A DNA stretch of 64,000 nt from Elusimicrobiota bacterium (GTDB lineage Bacteria > Elusimicrobiota > Elusimicrobia > Elusimicrobiales > UBA9959), in NCBI GenBank assembly GCA_012517285.1, contig JAAYVG010000038.1, positions 27,091 through 91,090 of the forward strand, read 5' to 3'. Below, one piece after another: positions 9,226 through 17,298 of this stretch (the stretch's first letter is position 1; each line of letters begins with the position of its first letter). Under the pieces are notes generated by a model. The model worked only from the letters and a program-made list of their open reading frames with translations. It ran no database searches and had not been told where the DNA came from. A program made the position numbers and the translations under genes.

Positions 9226-10310
9226 TGTTTAAACTTTTGATCAAACACAACTATCTTGGCTGTTTTTTTAAGATCATCAATATATTTGTCAAGCTCCTTT
9301 GCAAAGGATTGTTGCATCATAATATTGGCAAGATCATCCTTAACCATCTCAAACTTTATCTTTTGAGCTATTCTTTTCTCTGTAACCTGAATTATATGAT
9401 AACCAAAATCAGTCTGTATAACATCAGATATCTCACCCGGTGCAATGGAGAAAGCAACCTTATCAAGGCTCTCCGGCAACATTCCCTTAACAACATATCC
9501 GATATCACCACCATGCTTCGAGCTTTCGATGTCATCAGATTCCTTAGCAGCTATATCCTCAAAATCTGCTCCAGAGAGAAGCTGTTTCCTAATACCGTTA
9601 GCCTTTTCAAGAGCCTGATTTTTTGAAACGAGATCATCACCTTTTGATTTTATAAGTATATGCCTTATCCTTATCCTTTCAGCAAACATATCTTTTAATT
9701 TATTTGCTATATTTGTATAATCATCCATCTCTTCACTGCTCAATTTAAGAGACGATGTAGAATTGTTTATGATGGCAATTATATTATCATAAAACTTTTT
9801 TACATCATCATCAGATGGGGACTTAACCTTTGGCCTTATAACCTGATCTATCAACTTCCTTGCCATAAGATCCTTCTTCACTCTTTCCCTGAAATCATCA
9901 TAGCTTATATTCTGCTTTTTTAGCTCATCAAGGAATAAAGCCTCAGCATCCTTCTGAGATATTTTATTTCCTTCTTTATCAACAGAGAATCTATTCTTCA
10001 CCTCTGATATACCATTGTCTATTTCACGCTCACTTACTTTTATCCCGAGCTTTGTTGCTTCCTGTTTTATAAGAAGCTCGCTTACAGCCTTATCAAAAGC
10101 CATTTTATTTATCTTATCCTCGCTTCCTTGCTGTTTCAATATATCTGGAGCTAACTCAAGATATTGAGAAAGTATTGCCTGTTTTGAGCTATTTATATCA
10201 GAATTAAAAATAGCCTCTCCATTAACCTTTGCTACCACATCCTCCTTAACCTCGGAATAAAGAGGCATAGATAGGAAAAAAATGAAAAATATCTTATTTA
10301 TATTCTTCAT
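9222..10310 (-). CDS. SurA-like periplasmic peptidyl-prolyl isomerase/chaperone
   Basis: A 362-residue exported foldase. A signal peptide (KNINKIFFIFFLSMPLYSE) is followed by a SurA N-terminal chaperone region with the typical opening VVAKVNGEAIFNSDIN. One parvulin domain lies at about 215-320, with RIRHILIK, the GGDIGYV strand and the GYHIIQV end. SurA usually has two parvulin domains; here there is only one. The family helps outer-membrane proteins fold. A strong GGAGG site precedes the ATG. The start overlaps the stop of the upstream parvulin lipoprotein gene, and the stop overlaps the pdxA start, so the three genes form an operon. Confidence 0.88.
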   Translation of the reverse strand: MKNINKIFFIFFLSMPLYSEVKEDVVAKVNGEAIFNSDINSSKQAILSQYLELAPDILKQQGSEDKINKMAFDKAVSELLIKQEATKLGIKVSEREIDNGISEVKNRFSVDKEGNKISQKDAEALFLDELKKQNISYDDFRERVKKDLMARKLIDQVIRPKVKSPSDDDVKKFYDNIIAIINNSTSSLKLSSEEMDDYTNIANKLKDMFAERIRIRHILIKSKGDDLVSKNQALEKANGIRKQLLSGADFEDIAAKESDDIESSKHGGDIGYVVKGMLPESLDKVAFSIAPGEISDVIQTDFGYHIIQVTEKRIAQKIKFEMVKDDLANIMMQQSFAKELDKYIDDLKKTAKIVVFDQKFKQ

Positions 10311-11112
10311 CTACTACCTCCACCTTGTACTTGGACTGAAGCTTATCCATATATGAATCAAATTTTTTCTTTTCAAGAACATTCTTTATCCTTTCCTTAA
10401 ACTGCACATTATTAGGATCATAGCTATTCTGAGCAAGCTTTTTAACTATATGATAGCCAAGCTTTGTTTTTATGATTCCGCCCAACTCACCAACCCTCAT
10501 CTTAAAGGCCATATCCTCAAGCTCAGGCATAAGCTCACCCTTTATAACAGGTGGAAGCTTATTAACAACAACGTTAGGATTATCCTTATACTTCTTTGCT
10601 ATACTATCCATACTCTCACCTTTTTTCATAGCTGCCATAATGCTCTGAGCAGTTTCATAATCAGTTGTTATGATCTGATCAAGCGAAACCATATAAGGAT
10701 TTTGTTTTATATACTCTGTTACCTCATTATCAGCTATTTTAAGTTCATTCTCTCTAAGCTTTTCAAGCCACATCTTTGTAAGCACCATATCCTTATATTC
10801 CTCAAGCCTCTTGTTAAGCTCCTTTTCTATTTTATCAATGTTTTCCTTGTATTCCTTAGAATTTTTAACATCACTGTTTTCCGATGCCATCTTAACAAGC
10901 CTTTCATTTACAAGTATATCAAGAAACTGCTTCTTACCAATCTTTGTTTTAAGGTAATCGAAATCTCCTATTTCCATAGCCTTTTCATTCAAATAATCCT
11001 CAGTTATAGATGTATTGCCAACCTTTGCAATAACCTTTGACTTGTTTTCCTTTTTCTGGCATGAAAAAAGCAATGCCAAAATTGATACCGACAGTATTAT
11101 GTTTTTCTTCAT
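10294..11112 (-). CDS. PrsA/SurA-like parvulin-type lipoprotein
   Basis: A 272-residue protein with a lipoprotein signal (KKNIILSVSILALLFSC; lipobox LLFS before Cys17). The mature part opens with the KVIAKVGNTSITEDYL strand typical of SurA/PrsA-type foldases. A helical region follows and then a degenerate parvulin domain at about 135-225 ending GYHIVKKL. It probably works as a membrane-anchored foldase next to the soluble SurA-like protein encoded immediately downstream. The ribosome site AGGAG precedes the ATG. It is first gene of the pdxA operon, divergent from the EIIA-like gene. Confidence 0.82.
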   Translation of the reverse strand: MKKNIILSVSILALLFSCQKKENKSKVIAKVGNTSITEDYLNEKAMEIGDFDYLKTKIGKKQFLDILVNERLVKMASENSDVKNSKEYKENIDKIEKELNKRLEEYKDMVLTKMWLEKLRENELKIADNEVTEYIKQNPYMVSLDQIITTDYETAQSIMAAMKKGESMDSIAKKYKDNPNVVVNKLPPVIKGELMPELEDMAFKMRVGELGGIIKTKLGYHIVKKLAQNSYDPNNVQFKERIKNVLEKKKFDSYMDKLQSKYKVEVVDEEYK

Positions 11113-11257
11113 ATTTAACTCCTGTAATTAAACAATTAAGCAGTTTAATTATCATAATAAAAGTTTAGCATTTTTTTATAATCTATTACAAAAAACTTGT
11201 TGATACATAAGATATTTTAAATCCATATATTAAAATTTTATACTGTTTTAGATATGT

Positions 11258-11263
11258 TATAAT
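11258..11263 (+). promoter_or_regulatory. -10 box immediately before the EIIA-like gene
   Basis: TATAAT is followed by 6 nt and the ATG. There is no ribosome site and no clear -35 box. This is compatible with a leaderless or near-leaderless transcript. Confidence 0.4.
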
Positions 11264-11269
11264 ATAATT

Positions 11270-11740
11270 ATGACAGAAGAAAAGCATATCACGATAGGTG
11301 ATATTCTTGATTGTAAGAATATAATAATAGAAAGAAAAGGTTTTAAAGATTTAAAATCGCTAATAGATTTCGCTGTTTCTAAAATTTCCCCATTTCTCCC
11401 TGAACGCTTTACACCTGAGAACATCAAGGAGAGGCTTGAGGTAACAAATCTTGACTATTCTGTTTTTGAAAACGGCCTCTTTATCCCGCATCTAAAACTT
11501 GAAGACCTTGATGACTTTAAGTCTATTCTTATTATTACGCCGAATCCTGTGAAGGATAACAGGATAAAACACAGCATATTTATTACTTTTATGTTTTTTT
11601 CTCCGCTTTCATCCGATTTTTTTGATAAACATCTTAAAATACTCAGTTCAATCACGCAGTCATTTAGAGATAATATTCCAAAATTGATATCGATGAACTC
11701 ACCATCTGAGATTTGTTCCTATATAAAATCCATCAGATAA
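11270..11740 (+). CDS. PTS EIIA type-2 (PtsN-like) domain protein
   Basis: A single-domain protein of 156 residues. The block NGLFIPHLKLEDL resembles the phospho-acceptor site of fructose/nitrogen-type EIIA proteins (AIPH), with the histidine in place. The C-terminal helices (FFDKHLKILSSITQSF, then SEICSYIKSI) fit the same fold. In this family the histidine takes phosphate from HPr or NPr, and PtsN-type members act as regulators rather than sugar carriers. The permease gene begins 5 bp after the stop, so a regulatory partnership with that transporter is likely (inference). No other PTS gene is visible in the window. Confidence 0.72.
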   Translation: MTEEKHITIGDILDCKNIIIERKGFKDLKSLIDFAVSKISPFLPERFTPENIKERLEVTNLDYSVFENGLFIPHLKLEDLDDFKSILIITPNPVKDNRIKHSIFITFMFFSPLSSDFFDKHLKILSSITQSFRDNIPKLISMNSPSEICSYIKSIR

Positions 11741-11745
11741 TTTAT

Positions 11746-13749
11746 ATGAACAAAAAGATAAAGAATATTTTAGTGTTAAACACAGCAGTATTGAGTTTTA
11801 TTTCTTTCTGGAGAGCAGGCTCAATAGTCCTATGCGACTTTGCTTCAAGCGCCTACTATGCTGGTGGTATTGCTGCAAAGGCATACGGGCCGGCATTCCC
11901 ATATTTTATACTCGCAGTAATGATTCTGTCAGGTTTTCTTTTGATGACTTACATAGAATCCTCCTCTATTTTTACAAGAGGTGGGGTTTATATGACGGTA
12001 AAGACATCAATGGGAAAGTCTATGGCAAAGTTTTCTGTCTCTGCCCTTGTCTTTGATTATCTCTTAACCGCTCCCATAAGTGCAGTGAGTGCCGGACTTT
12101 ATTTAGCATATCTTCTGGAAATAATCTTTCCATATCTGAAAATAGGCTGGAACATAAATCCAAGGGGTGTTGCTGTTATCTTTTCACTCATTATGATAGC
12201 ATACTTCTGGAGAGAAAATATAAAGGGGGTTAAGGAATCATCAGAAAACAATTTAAGAATTATCATATTCACAGGAGTTGTTGCACTTCTTCTGCTTGTC
12301 CTTTCAGTATATACGGTTACAAAGATAGGATTCAAATGGCCAGAATTTAGGCTTGAGTTCAACAAAGAGTCATTAGGATGGACATCATATTTTAGTTTTT
12401 TAAAACCTGTTGGATTGATAGGCATCATAATGGCTATGGGACATTCAATACTTGCCTTGAGCGGACTTGAAACGCTTGCTCAGGTTTATCGGGAAATAGA
12501 GGATCCAAAAATAAAAAATTTAAAAAAGGCTGTTGTGTTCATATTTATATCAGCCCTAATTTTTACAGGCTTTCTTACATTTCTTTCAGCAGTAATAATA
12601 CCATACGATAAAATAATAAGCAGCTACTCAGAAAATCTATTGAGTGGCCTTGCTATGGAGTTATCTATACCATATGCAGCAAGGGTTGTTATGAAGACAC
12701 TCGTAGTCATATCTGCACTGCTAATACTTGTAGGTGCTGTGAACACTGCCATAGTTGGAGCAAATGGAATACTCAACAGGGTTGCTGAGGATGGCATTCT
12801 TCCAGACAGCATAAGGAAGTTACATCCCAAATATGGAACAACATATAAAATCATAACCCTTATTGCTGTACTACAGGCAATTATAGTTATACTATCAGGA
12901 GGAGATGTTTTTCTGTTAGGTGAGGCCTATGCCTTCGGTGTTTTGATGAGTCTTACATTCAATCTTTTATCCTTAATATTTTTAAGATTTAAAAAATCTA
13001 TGGAACCACGCGAGTGGATATTTCCACTTAATATAAAGAGTGGAAGATATGAGATCCCGGTTGGACTTATAATTCTTTTTTTGATAATCTTTTCACTTTT
13101 TCTGATGAATCTTTTAACAAAAAAAATTGCAACCATATCAGGGATTACCTTCTCAGTTGTGCTTTATATAATCTTTACCTACTCTGAAAAAAAGCAATCC
13201 CATGAAATAGACCTGCATGATATAGAAGGAGAAGTTGATGATGAGAAGGTCAACATAGCCACAGAAAATGATATATTAAACATCTTTAAAGACTTCAAAA
13301 AAACTGAGAGAATCCTTGTTCCTGTTAGAAATCCAAACAACCTAACACATTTAAAAAGTGTTCTTGAAACAGCCAACGATGATAACACTGACATTATTGT
13401 GTTATATATAAAGGTTGAGAAGGGCTATGAATACTCTTCAGATTATGAAAATCTTACAAACGATGAAAAGGATCTTTTTAGAAAGGTTATACTGTTAGCT
13501 GAAAAATATGGGAAAACAATTCATCCTCTTATAATTTTTTCAAACGATCCTATATATATTATTGTCTATACCGCTTTTTACGGAAGAGTGAACAAAATTG
13601 TTATGGGGGTTTCAGGTAGGATGGGTGCTGAAGCTCAGCTTGAAGAATTAGCCATAACGTGGGGTATGATAAAACCAAAAGATTTTAATGGTAAAATAGA
13701 AATAGATATAATATGGGAGTCAAGGACACTGTCTTATACGCTTACTTGA
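11746..13749 (+). CDS. APC-superfamily amino-acid permease with C-terminal UspA-like domain
   Basis: The start is moved 11 codons into the track ORF, to the ATG at MNKKIKNILVLN, because the longer version runs into the upstream gene and lacks the APC start. Residues 1-480 carry about 12 membrane helices with APC features, including a RAGSIVLCDFASSAYYAGG stretch in helix 1. The last ~150 residues are soluble and open with ERILVPVRNPNNL, then IIVLYIKVEKG and KIVMGVSGRMG, which resembles a universal-stress-protein fold with a nucleotide-binding glycine loop. The substrate is unknown. With the EIIA-like gene before it, the transporter is probably regulated both by phosphorylation state and by nucleotide (inference). 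Confidence 0.85.
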   Translation: MNKKIKNILVLNTAVLSFISFWRAGSIVLCDFASSAYYAGGIAAKAYGPAFPYFILAVMILSGFLLMTYIESSSIFTRGGVYMTVKTSMGKSMAKFSVSALVFDYLLTAPISAVSAGLYLAYLLEIIFPYLKIGWNINPRGVAVIFSLIMIAYFWRENIKGVKESSENNLRIIIFTGVVALLLLVLSVYTVTKIGFKWPEFRLEFNKESLGWTSYFSFLKPVGLIGIIMAMGHSILALSGLETLAQVYREIEDPKIKNLKKAVVFIFISALIFTGFLTFLSAVIIPYDKIISSYSENLLSGLAMELSIPYAARVVMKTLVVISALLILVGAVNTAIVGANGILNRVAEDGILPDSIRKLHPKYGTTYKIITLIAVLQAIIVILSGGDVFLLGEAYAFGVLMSLTFNLLSLIFLRFKKSMEPREWIFPLNIKSGRYEIPVGLIILFLIIFSLFLMNLLTKKIATISGITFSVVLYIIFTYSEKKQSHEIDLHDIEGEVDDEKVNIATENDILNIFKDFKKTERILVPVRNPNNLTHLKSVLETANDDNTDIIVLYIKVEKGYEYSSDYENLTNDEKDLFRKVILLAEKYGKTIHPLIIFSNDPIYIIVYTAFYGRVNKIVMGVSGRMGAEAQLEELAITWGMIKPKDFNGKIEIDIIWESRTLSYTLT

Positions 13750-13845
13750 AAACCATTATATTAGAGATAGATAACGGAAATTAATAATAAGACAGTCAAA
13801 ACAGATTTATTTTAAATCCTGACTTTCATATGCTCGGAGGTTTAT

Positions 13846-14403
13846 ATGGCTATAAGAAGAATAGTAAAGTATGGAGAAAGCATACTCAACAAAAAAACAA
13901 AAAAAATAGACTATAAAGAAATGAAAAATGAACTTGATAATATAATAGCTGATATGTTTGATACATTAAATTTTACTCATGGAGTGGGACTCTCCGCAAA
14001 TCAGATTGGGCTTGACATACAGTTATCCATTATAAGCATGGAGGATAAAGAAAAAAATAAGAATTATAACATTGTAATAATAAACCCCCAAATAGTTTCT
14101 TACGGCGAAGAAATAATAGAAGAGGATGAGGGCTGCCTTTCTTTTCCAGGACTTTTTATCAAGGTTAAAAGGCATACATCCGTTGTTGTAAGGGCATTAA
14201 ATCAAAAAGGAATTCCTATTGAGATAAAAGCATCAGGACTTTTAGCAAAAGCACTCCAGCACGAGATAGATCATCTGAACGGCATCACCTTCATAAAACG
14301 TATTCCAATTGCTCAAAAAATCAAACTTAAGCCAACGCTTTTAAAACTAAAAAAACAATGGAAGAATATAGATGAATCAAAGATGAAACCTGAAGTTATG
14401 TGA
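13846..14403 (+). CDS. def: Peptide deformylase
   Basis: Removes the formyl group from the initiator methionine of new proteins. The protein has 185 residues and all three metal/active-site motifs: GVGLSANQIG, EGCLSFPG (Cys ligand) and QHEIDHLNG (two His ligands and the catalytic Glu). A CGGAGG ribosome site precedes the ATG. It is followed 1 bp later by fmt, the enzyme that adds the formyl group, the common def-fmt arrangement. Confidence 0.97.
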   Translation: MAIRRIVKYGESILNKKTKKIDYKEMKNELDNIIADMFDTLNFTHGVGLSANQIGLDIQLSIISMEDKEKNKNYNIVIINPQIVSYGEEIIEEDEGCLSFPGLFIKVKRHTSVVVRALNQKGIPIEIKASGLLAKALQHEIDHLNGITFIKRIPIAQKIKLKPTLLKLKKQWKNIDESKMKPEVM

Positions 14404-14404
14404 A

Positions 14405-15352
14405 ATGGATAAAAAAGTTATTTTTTTAGGAACGGACAACACAGCAGCTGAGTTTTTGCAAACTCTTTATGATAATGGTTTTAATATTAAAGCGGTTATA
14501 ACACAGACAGATAAGCCATTCGGTAGAAAAGGAATAATAACTCCACCACCAGTTAAATCGCTTGCTCAGAAGCTAAAGATTGATGTTTATCAGCCTGAAT
14601 CTTCAAAGGATATAGAGACCTTGCTTGATCAAATAAAACCAGATTTTGGTATTGTCGTAGCATACGGAAGGATACTTTCAAAGAAAGTACTTGATATGAT
14701 TCCATATGGTTTTTTTAATGTACATTTTTCTCTTCTGCCAAAATACAGAGGTGCTGATCCGGTAAGAGCTGCTGTTTTAAACGGCGAAACAAGGACTGGT
14801 GTAACAATATTTAAAATTGATGAAGGACTTGATACAGGTTCAATACTTCTTTCAGAGAGCATTGAAATAGGATCAGATGATACATCATATATGCTCTTAC
14901 AGAGGCTTTCAGTTCTTGGAAGAAGGATGATGATTGAGGCTGCAAAAAAAATATCATCAGGAGATATAAAACTTTTGCCGCAAGAAGGTGTTGCAACATA
15001 CACAACAAAAGTAACAATAAAAGACACTTATATTGATTTTAATATGCCAGCTGAGAAAGTATATTCAAAGATAAAGGCTTTCTCATTTGATCCCTATTCA
15101 AGGTTCATTTTCAAACACAACCTTAAGAACGCAATGGTTCAGATAACATCGGCTAAAATCAATAAATCAGATAGCAGCAATTTTCCTCCTGCCACTATCT
15201 CTGGTTTTGAAAAAGGAACTGGTATTTTTGTAAAATGTCTTGATACAAGCATACTCATTGAAAAGGTAAAACCAGAGGGTAAAAAAGAAATGAGTGCCTA
15301 TGATTTTTTTATAAATGGTCTTAAGCTCAAAAAAGGAGATTCTTTGATATGA
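14405..15352 (+). CDS. fmt: Methionyl-tRNA formyltransferase
   Basis: Transfers formyl from 10-formyl-tetrahydrofolate to Met-tRNA(fMet). The protein has 315 residues. The catalytic block reads FNVHFSLLPKYRGADPV (Asn and His of the active site) and is followed by TGVTIFKIDEGLDTG with the catalytic Asp. The C-terminal tRNA-binding domain begins near residue 205. Its stop overlaps the ATG of the PASTA gene (ATGA), so the three genes are one operon. Confidence 0.96.
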   Translation: MDKKVIFLGTDNTAAEFLQTLYDNGFNIKAVITQTDKPFGRKGIITPPPVKSLAQKLKIDVYQPESSKDIETLLDQIKPDFGIVVAYGRILSKKVLDMIPYGFFNVHFSLLPKYRGADPVRAAVLNGETRTGVTIFKIDEGLDTGSILLSESIEIGSDDTSYMLLQRLSVLGRRMMIEAAKKISSGDIKLLPQEGVATYTTKVTIKDTYIDFNMPAEKVYSKIKAFSFDPYSRFIFKHNLKNAMVQITSAKINKSDSSNFPPATISGFEKGTGIFVKCLDTSILIEKVKPEGKKEMSAYDFFINGLKLKKGDSLI

Positions 15353-16320
15353 AAATAAATGATATACCAGCCAACTATAAATATTTTTTAAAGATTTTAG
15401 TAGTAATGCTATCCATATTAGTCCTTTCATACTTTATGATAGACTGGGTTATAGGCTCTGTAGTCCACTCAAGAAAAGAGGTTATTGTTCCTGATATAAA
15501 AGGAAAATCAGCTATGACTGCACTCGAGCTTATATCTGAAAATGATCTTGCTATGAAGATAAAGGGATTTGAATTTGATTCATCTGTTCCTGTTGGAACT
15601 GTCCTGAGGCAAAATCCACAATCAGGTATATCTGTGAGGGAAGGAAGGATAATAGAGGTTGTGTTTTCTCAGGGTGGAGAATCAGTCTTTGTTCCAAACA
15701 TTGTAGGTATGCCTATAAGAAATGCAGAACTTCTTCTGAGACAACGGCAATTAATACTTGGAGAAATAAGTGAATCATATTCAACAAAGTTTGACAAGGG
15801 AATAGTTATGTATCAGGATCCAAAGGTCGATTCACAGGTTTCAAAAAATACATACATAAATCTTATAGTATCAGCTGGGAAACCTCCAAAAGGGGTTATT
15901 CTTATGCCTGATTTTCGTCAGAAAAAAATATCAGACTTCTATAAATGGATAGAAGAGAACCCAAACGTTAAATATACAATAAACAGAGAAAAAAATACAA
16001 TATTCCCAAAAGACACAATAATAGATCAGAATCCAGATTATGATGTTCAGATAAATGAAGCAACAAACGTTATAATAACAATGAGTGATAGTGATGAAGA
16101 GCAATCAGTTGAAGAGTATAAAATTGTTTACAACCTCTCTCAGAGCGGTTCACAGAGAAATGTCAGGATAGTAGCCATTAGCAGAACAGGTGATAAAGAG
16201 GTATTCAATGCTATAAGGGATCCCGGTTCAAGGATAGAGCTTTCAATACCAAAGACATCAGCTGATAAGATAAGGATATTTGTCAACGGTATACTTGTAG
16301 AGGAAAGACAGGTCAGGTGA
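15349..16320 (+). CDS. Membrane-anchored PASTA-repeat protein without kinase or PBP domain
   Basis: A 323-residue protein with one N-terminal TM helix (about 12-37). Three PASTA domains follow in the periplasm: VIVPDIKGKSAMTALELI, VFVPNIVGMPIRNAELLL and a diverged third (ILMPDFRQKKISDFY). The last ~75 residues form an extra beta domain. PASTA domains in Ser/Thr kinases and class B penicillin-binding proteins bind cell-wall fragments or partners. In B. subtilis the def-fmt operon runs on to prkC, a PASTA kinase; here the position behind fmt is held by PASTA repeats alone. A cell-wall sensor or scaffold role is inferred. Confidence 0.85.
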   Translation: MKINDIPANYKYFLKILVVMLSILVLSYFMIDWVIGSVVHSRKEVIVPDIKGKSAMTALELISENDLAMKIKGFEFDSSVPVGTVLRQNPQSGISVREGRIIEVVFSQGGESVFVPNIVGMPIRNAELLLRQRQLILGEISESYSTKFDKGIVMYQDPKVDSQVSKNTYINLIVSAGKPPKGVILMPDFRQKKISDFYKWIEENPNVKYTINREKNTIFPKDTIIDQNPDYDVQINEATNVIITMSDSDEEQSVEEYKIVYNLSQSGSQRNVRIVAISRTGDKEVFNAIRDPGSRIELSIPKTSADKIRIFVNGILVEERQVR

Positions 16321-16327
16321 TAAGATC

Positions 16328-16560
16328 TTAGTTGTCTGGTTATTTGGTTATCTCGTTATTTAGGAAGAAAAAGAAGATAGTTATCTGATTGTTTAGTCAA
16401 TTAGTTTTTTAATCTTCTGGGAAGAAAAACCATAAGTAACCTCGTAGGTTACTTATGGTATAGGATTTATTCTATCTGTCTTTATCAGACGTCTTATCCG
16501 TTTACATCTCGATGATTAGATAACCAGATAACTAAATGACTAAACAACCAATTAGTCTCA
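16328..16560. repeat. Octamer-repeat element with central 13-bp hairpin (convergent gene junction)
   Basis: Degenerate octamers of the type TTATYTGG lie at 16332-16363 (4 units), then GAAGAAAAAGAAGATAG, then more units to about 16412. Six units in inverted orientation are at 16508-16555, so the two ends are complementary. In the middle CCATAAGTAACCT and AGGTTACTTATGG (16430-16442, 16446-16458) form a perfect 13-bp stem with a 3-nt loop. The element fills the gap between the PASTA gene and the convergent purQ and could act as a two-way terminator. Confidence 0.8.
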
Positions 16561-16563
16561 GAT

Positions 16564-17298
16564 TTATAATCCCCTTGCATAATTCACAGCATTCTTAAAA
16601 AATTCATAACCTATGGACAAAATACCCTTATTCTTCCATGGCTGTTGCAAAGAAAAGAATACCCTCTCAGGATGAGGCATAAGCCCAAAAACATTTCCCG
16701 AGTTGTTTGTGATCCCTGCTATATCGCTATAGGAGCCATTAGGATTTTCCAAATACAAAAGTGCATCAAGATTTTTTTGCTTTAAATCTGATATAATAGA
16801 TCTGGTTGATATGAACTTTCCCTCACCATGAGCTATGGGTAAATAAAATTCATCTGGCAAACCCTTTGTAAATATACACGGACTGTTTTTATTGACCCTC
16901 ACCTTAACCCACCTGCATATGAAATGACCGAGATCGTTTGAATAAAGCGTTGCCCTCTGTTTCAGTTCAATATCATAAGGAAGAAAGCCAGTTTTTACAA
17001 GGACCTGAAATCCATTGCATATTCCTATCACAGGTTTTTTTGCTTTTATAAAATCATTGAAATCAGACTTAAGTTTTTTTATTCTCAATGCAAAAATCTT
17101 TCCGGCTGATATATCATCACCGAATGAAAACCCGCCGGGTATTGCCATGATGTCATAATCAACCAGTTTCTTCGCTCCATTTAAAAGTTCATTGATATGA
17201 ACAAGCTCAGTCCTTGCCCCAACAAAATCAAAAGCACTCCTTGTCTCCAGATCGCAGTTTGTTCCAGAAGCCCTGAGTATTATAACCTTTGGTTTCAT
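16564..17298 (-). CDS. purQ: Phosphoribosylformylglycinamidine synthase, glutaminase subunit
   Basis: Supplies ammonia from glutamine to PurL in step four of purine synthesis. I start it at MKPKVIILRASG rather than seven codons earlier, because that ATG overlaps the purL stop as ATGA and precedes the conserved first strand. The nucleophile elbow is GICNGFQVL (Cys) and the His/Glu pair is in LMPHPERV. Length about 244 residues. Small PurL enzymes also need PurS, which is not in this window. Confidence 0.96.
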   Translation of the reverse strand: MKPKVIILRASGTNCDLETRSAFDFVGARTELVHINELLNGAKKLVDYDIMAIPGGFSFGDDISAGKIFALRIKKLKSDFNDFIKAKKPVIGICNGFQVLVKTGFLPYDIELKQRATLYSNDLGHFICRWVKVRVNKNSPCIFTKGLPDEFYLPIAHGEGKFISTRSIISDLKQKNLDALLYLENPNGSYSDIAGITNNSGNVFGLMPHPERVFFSLQQPWKNKGILSIGYEFFKNAVNYARGL

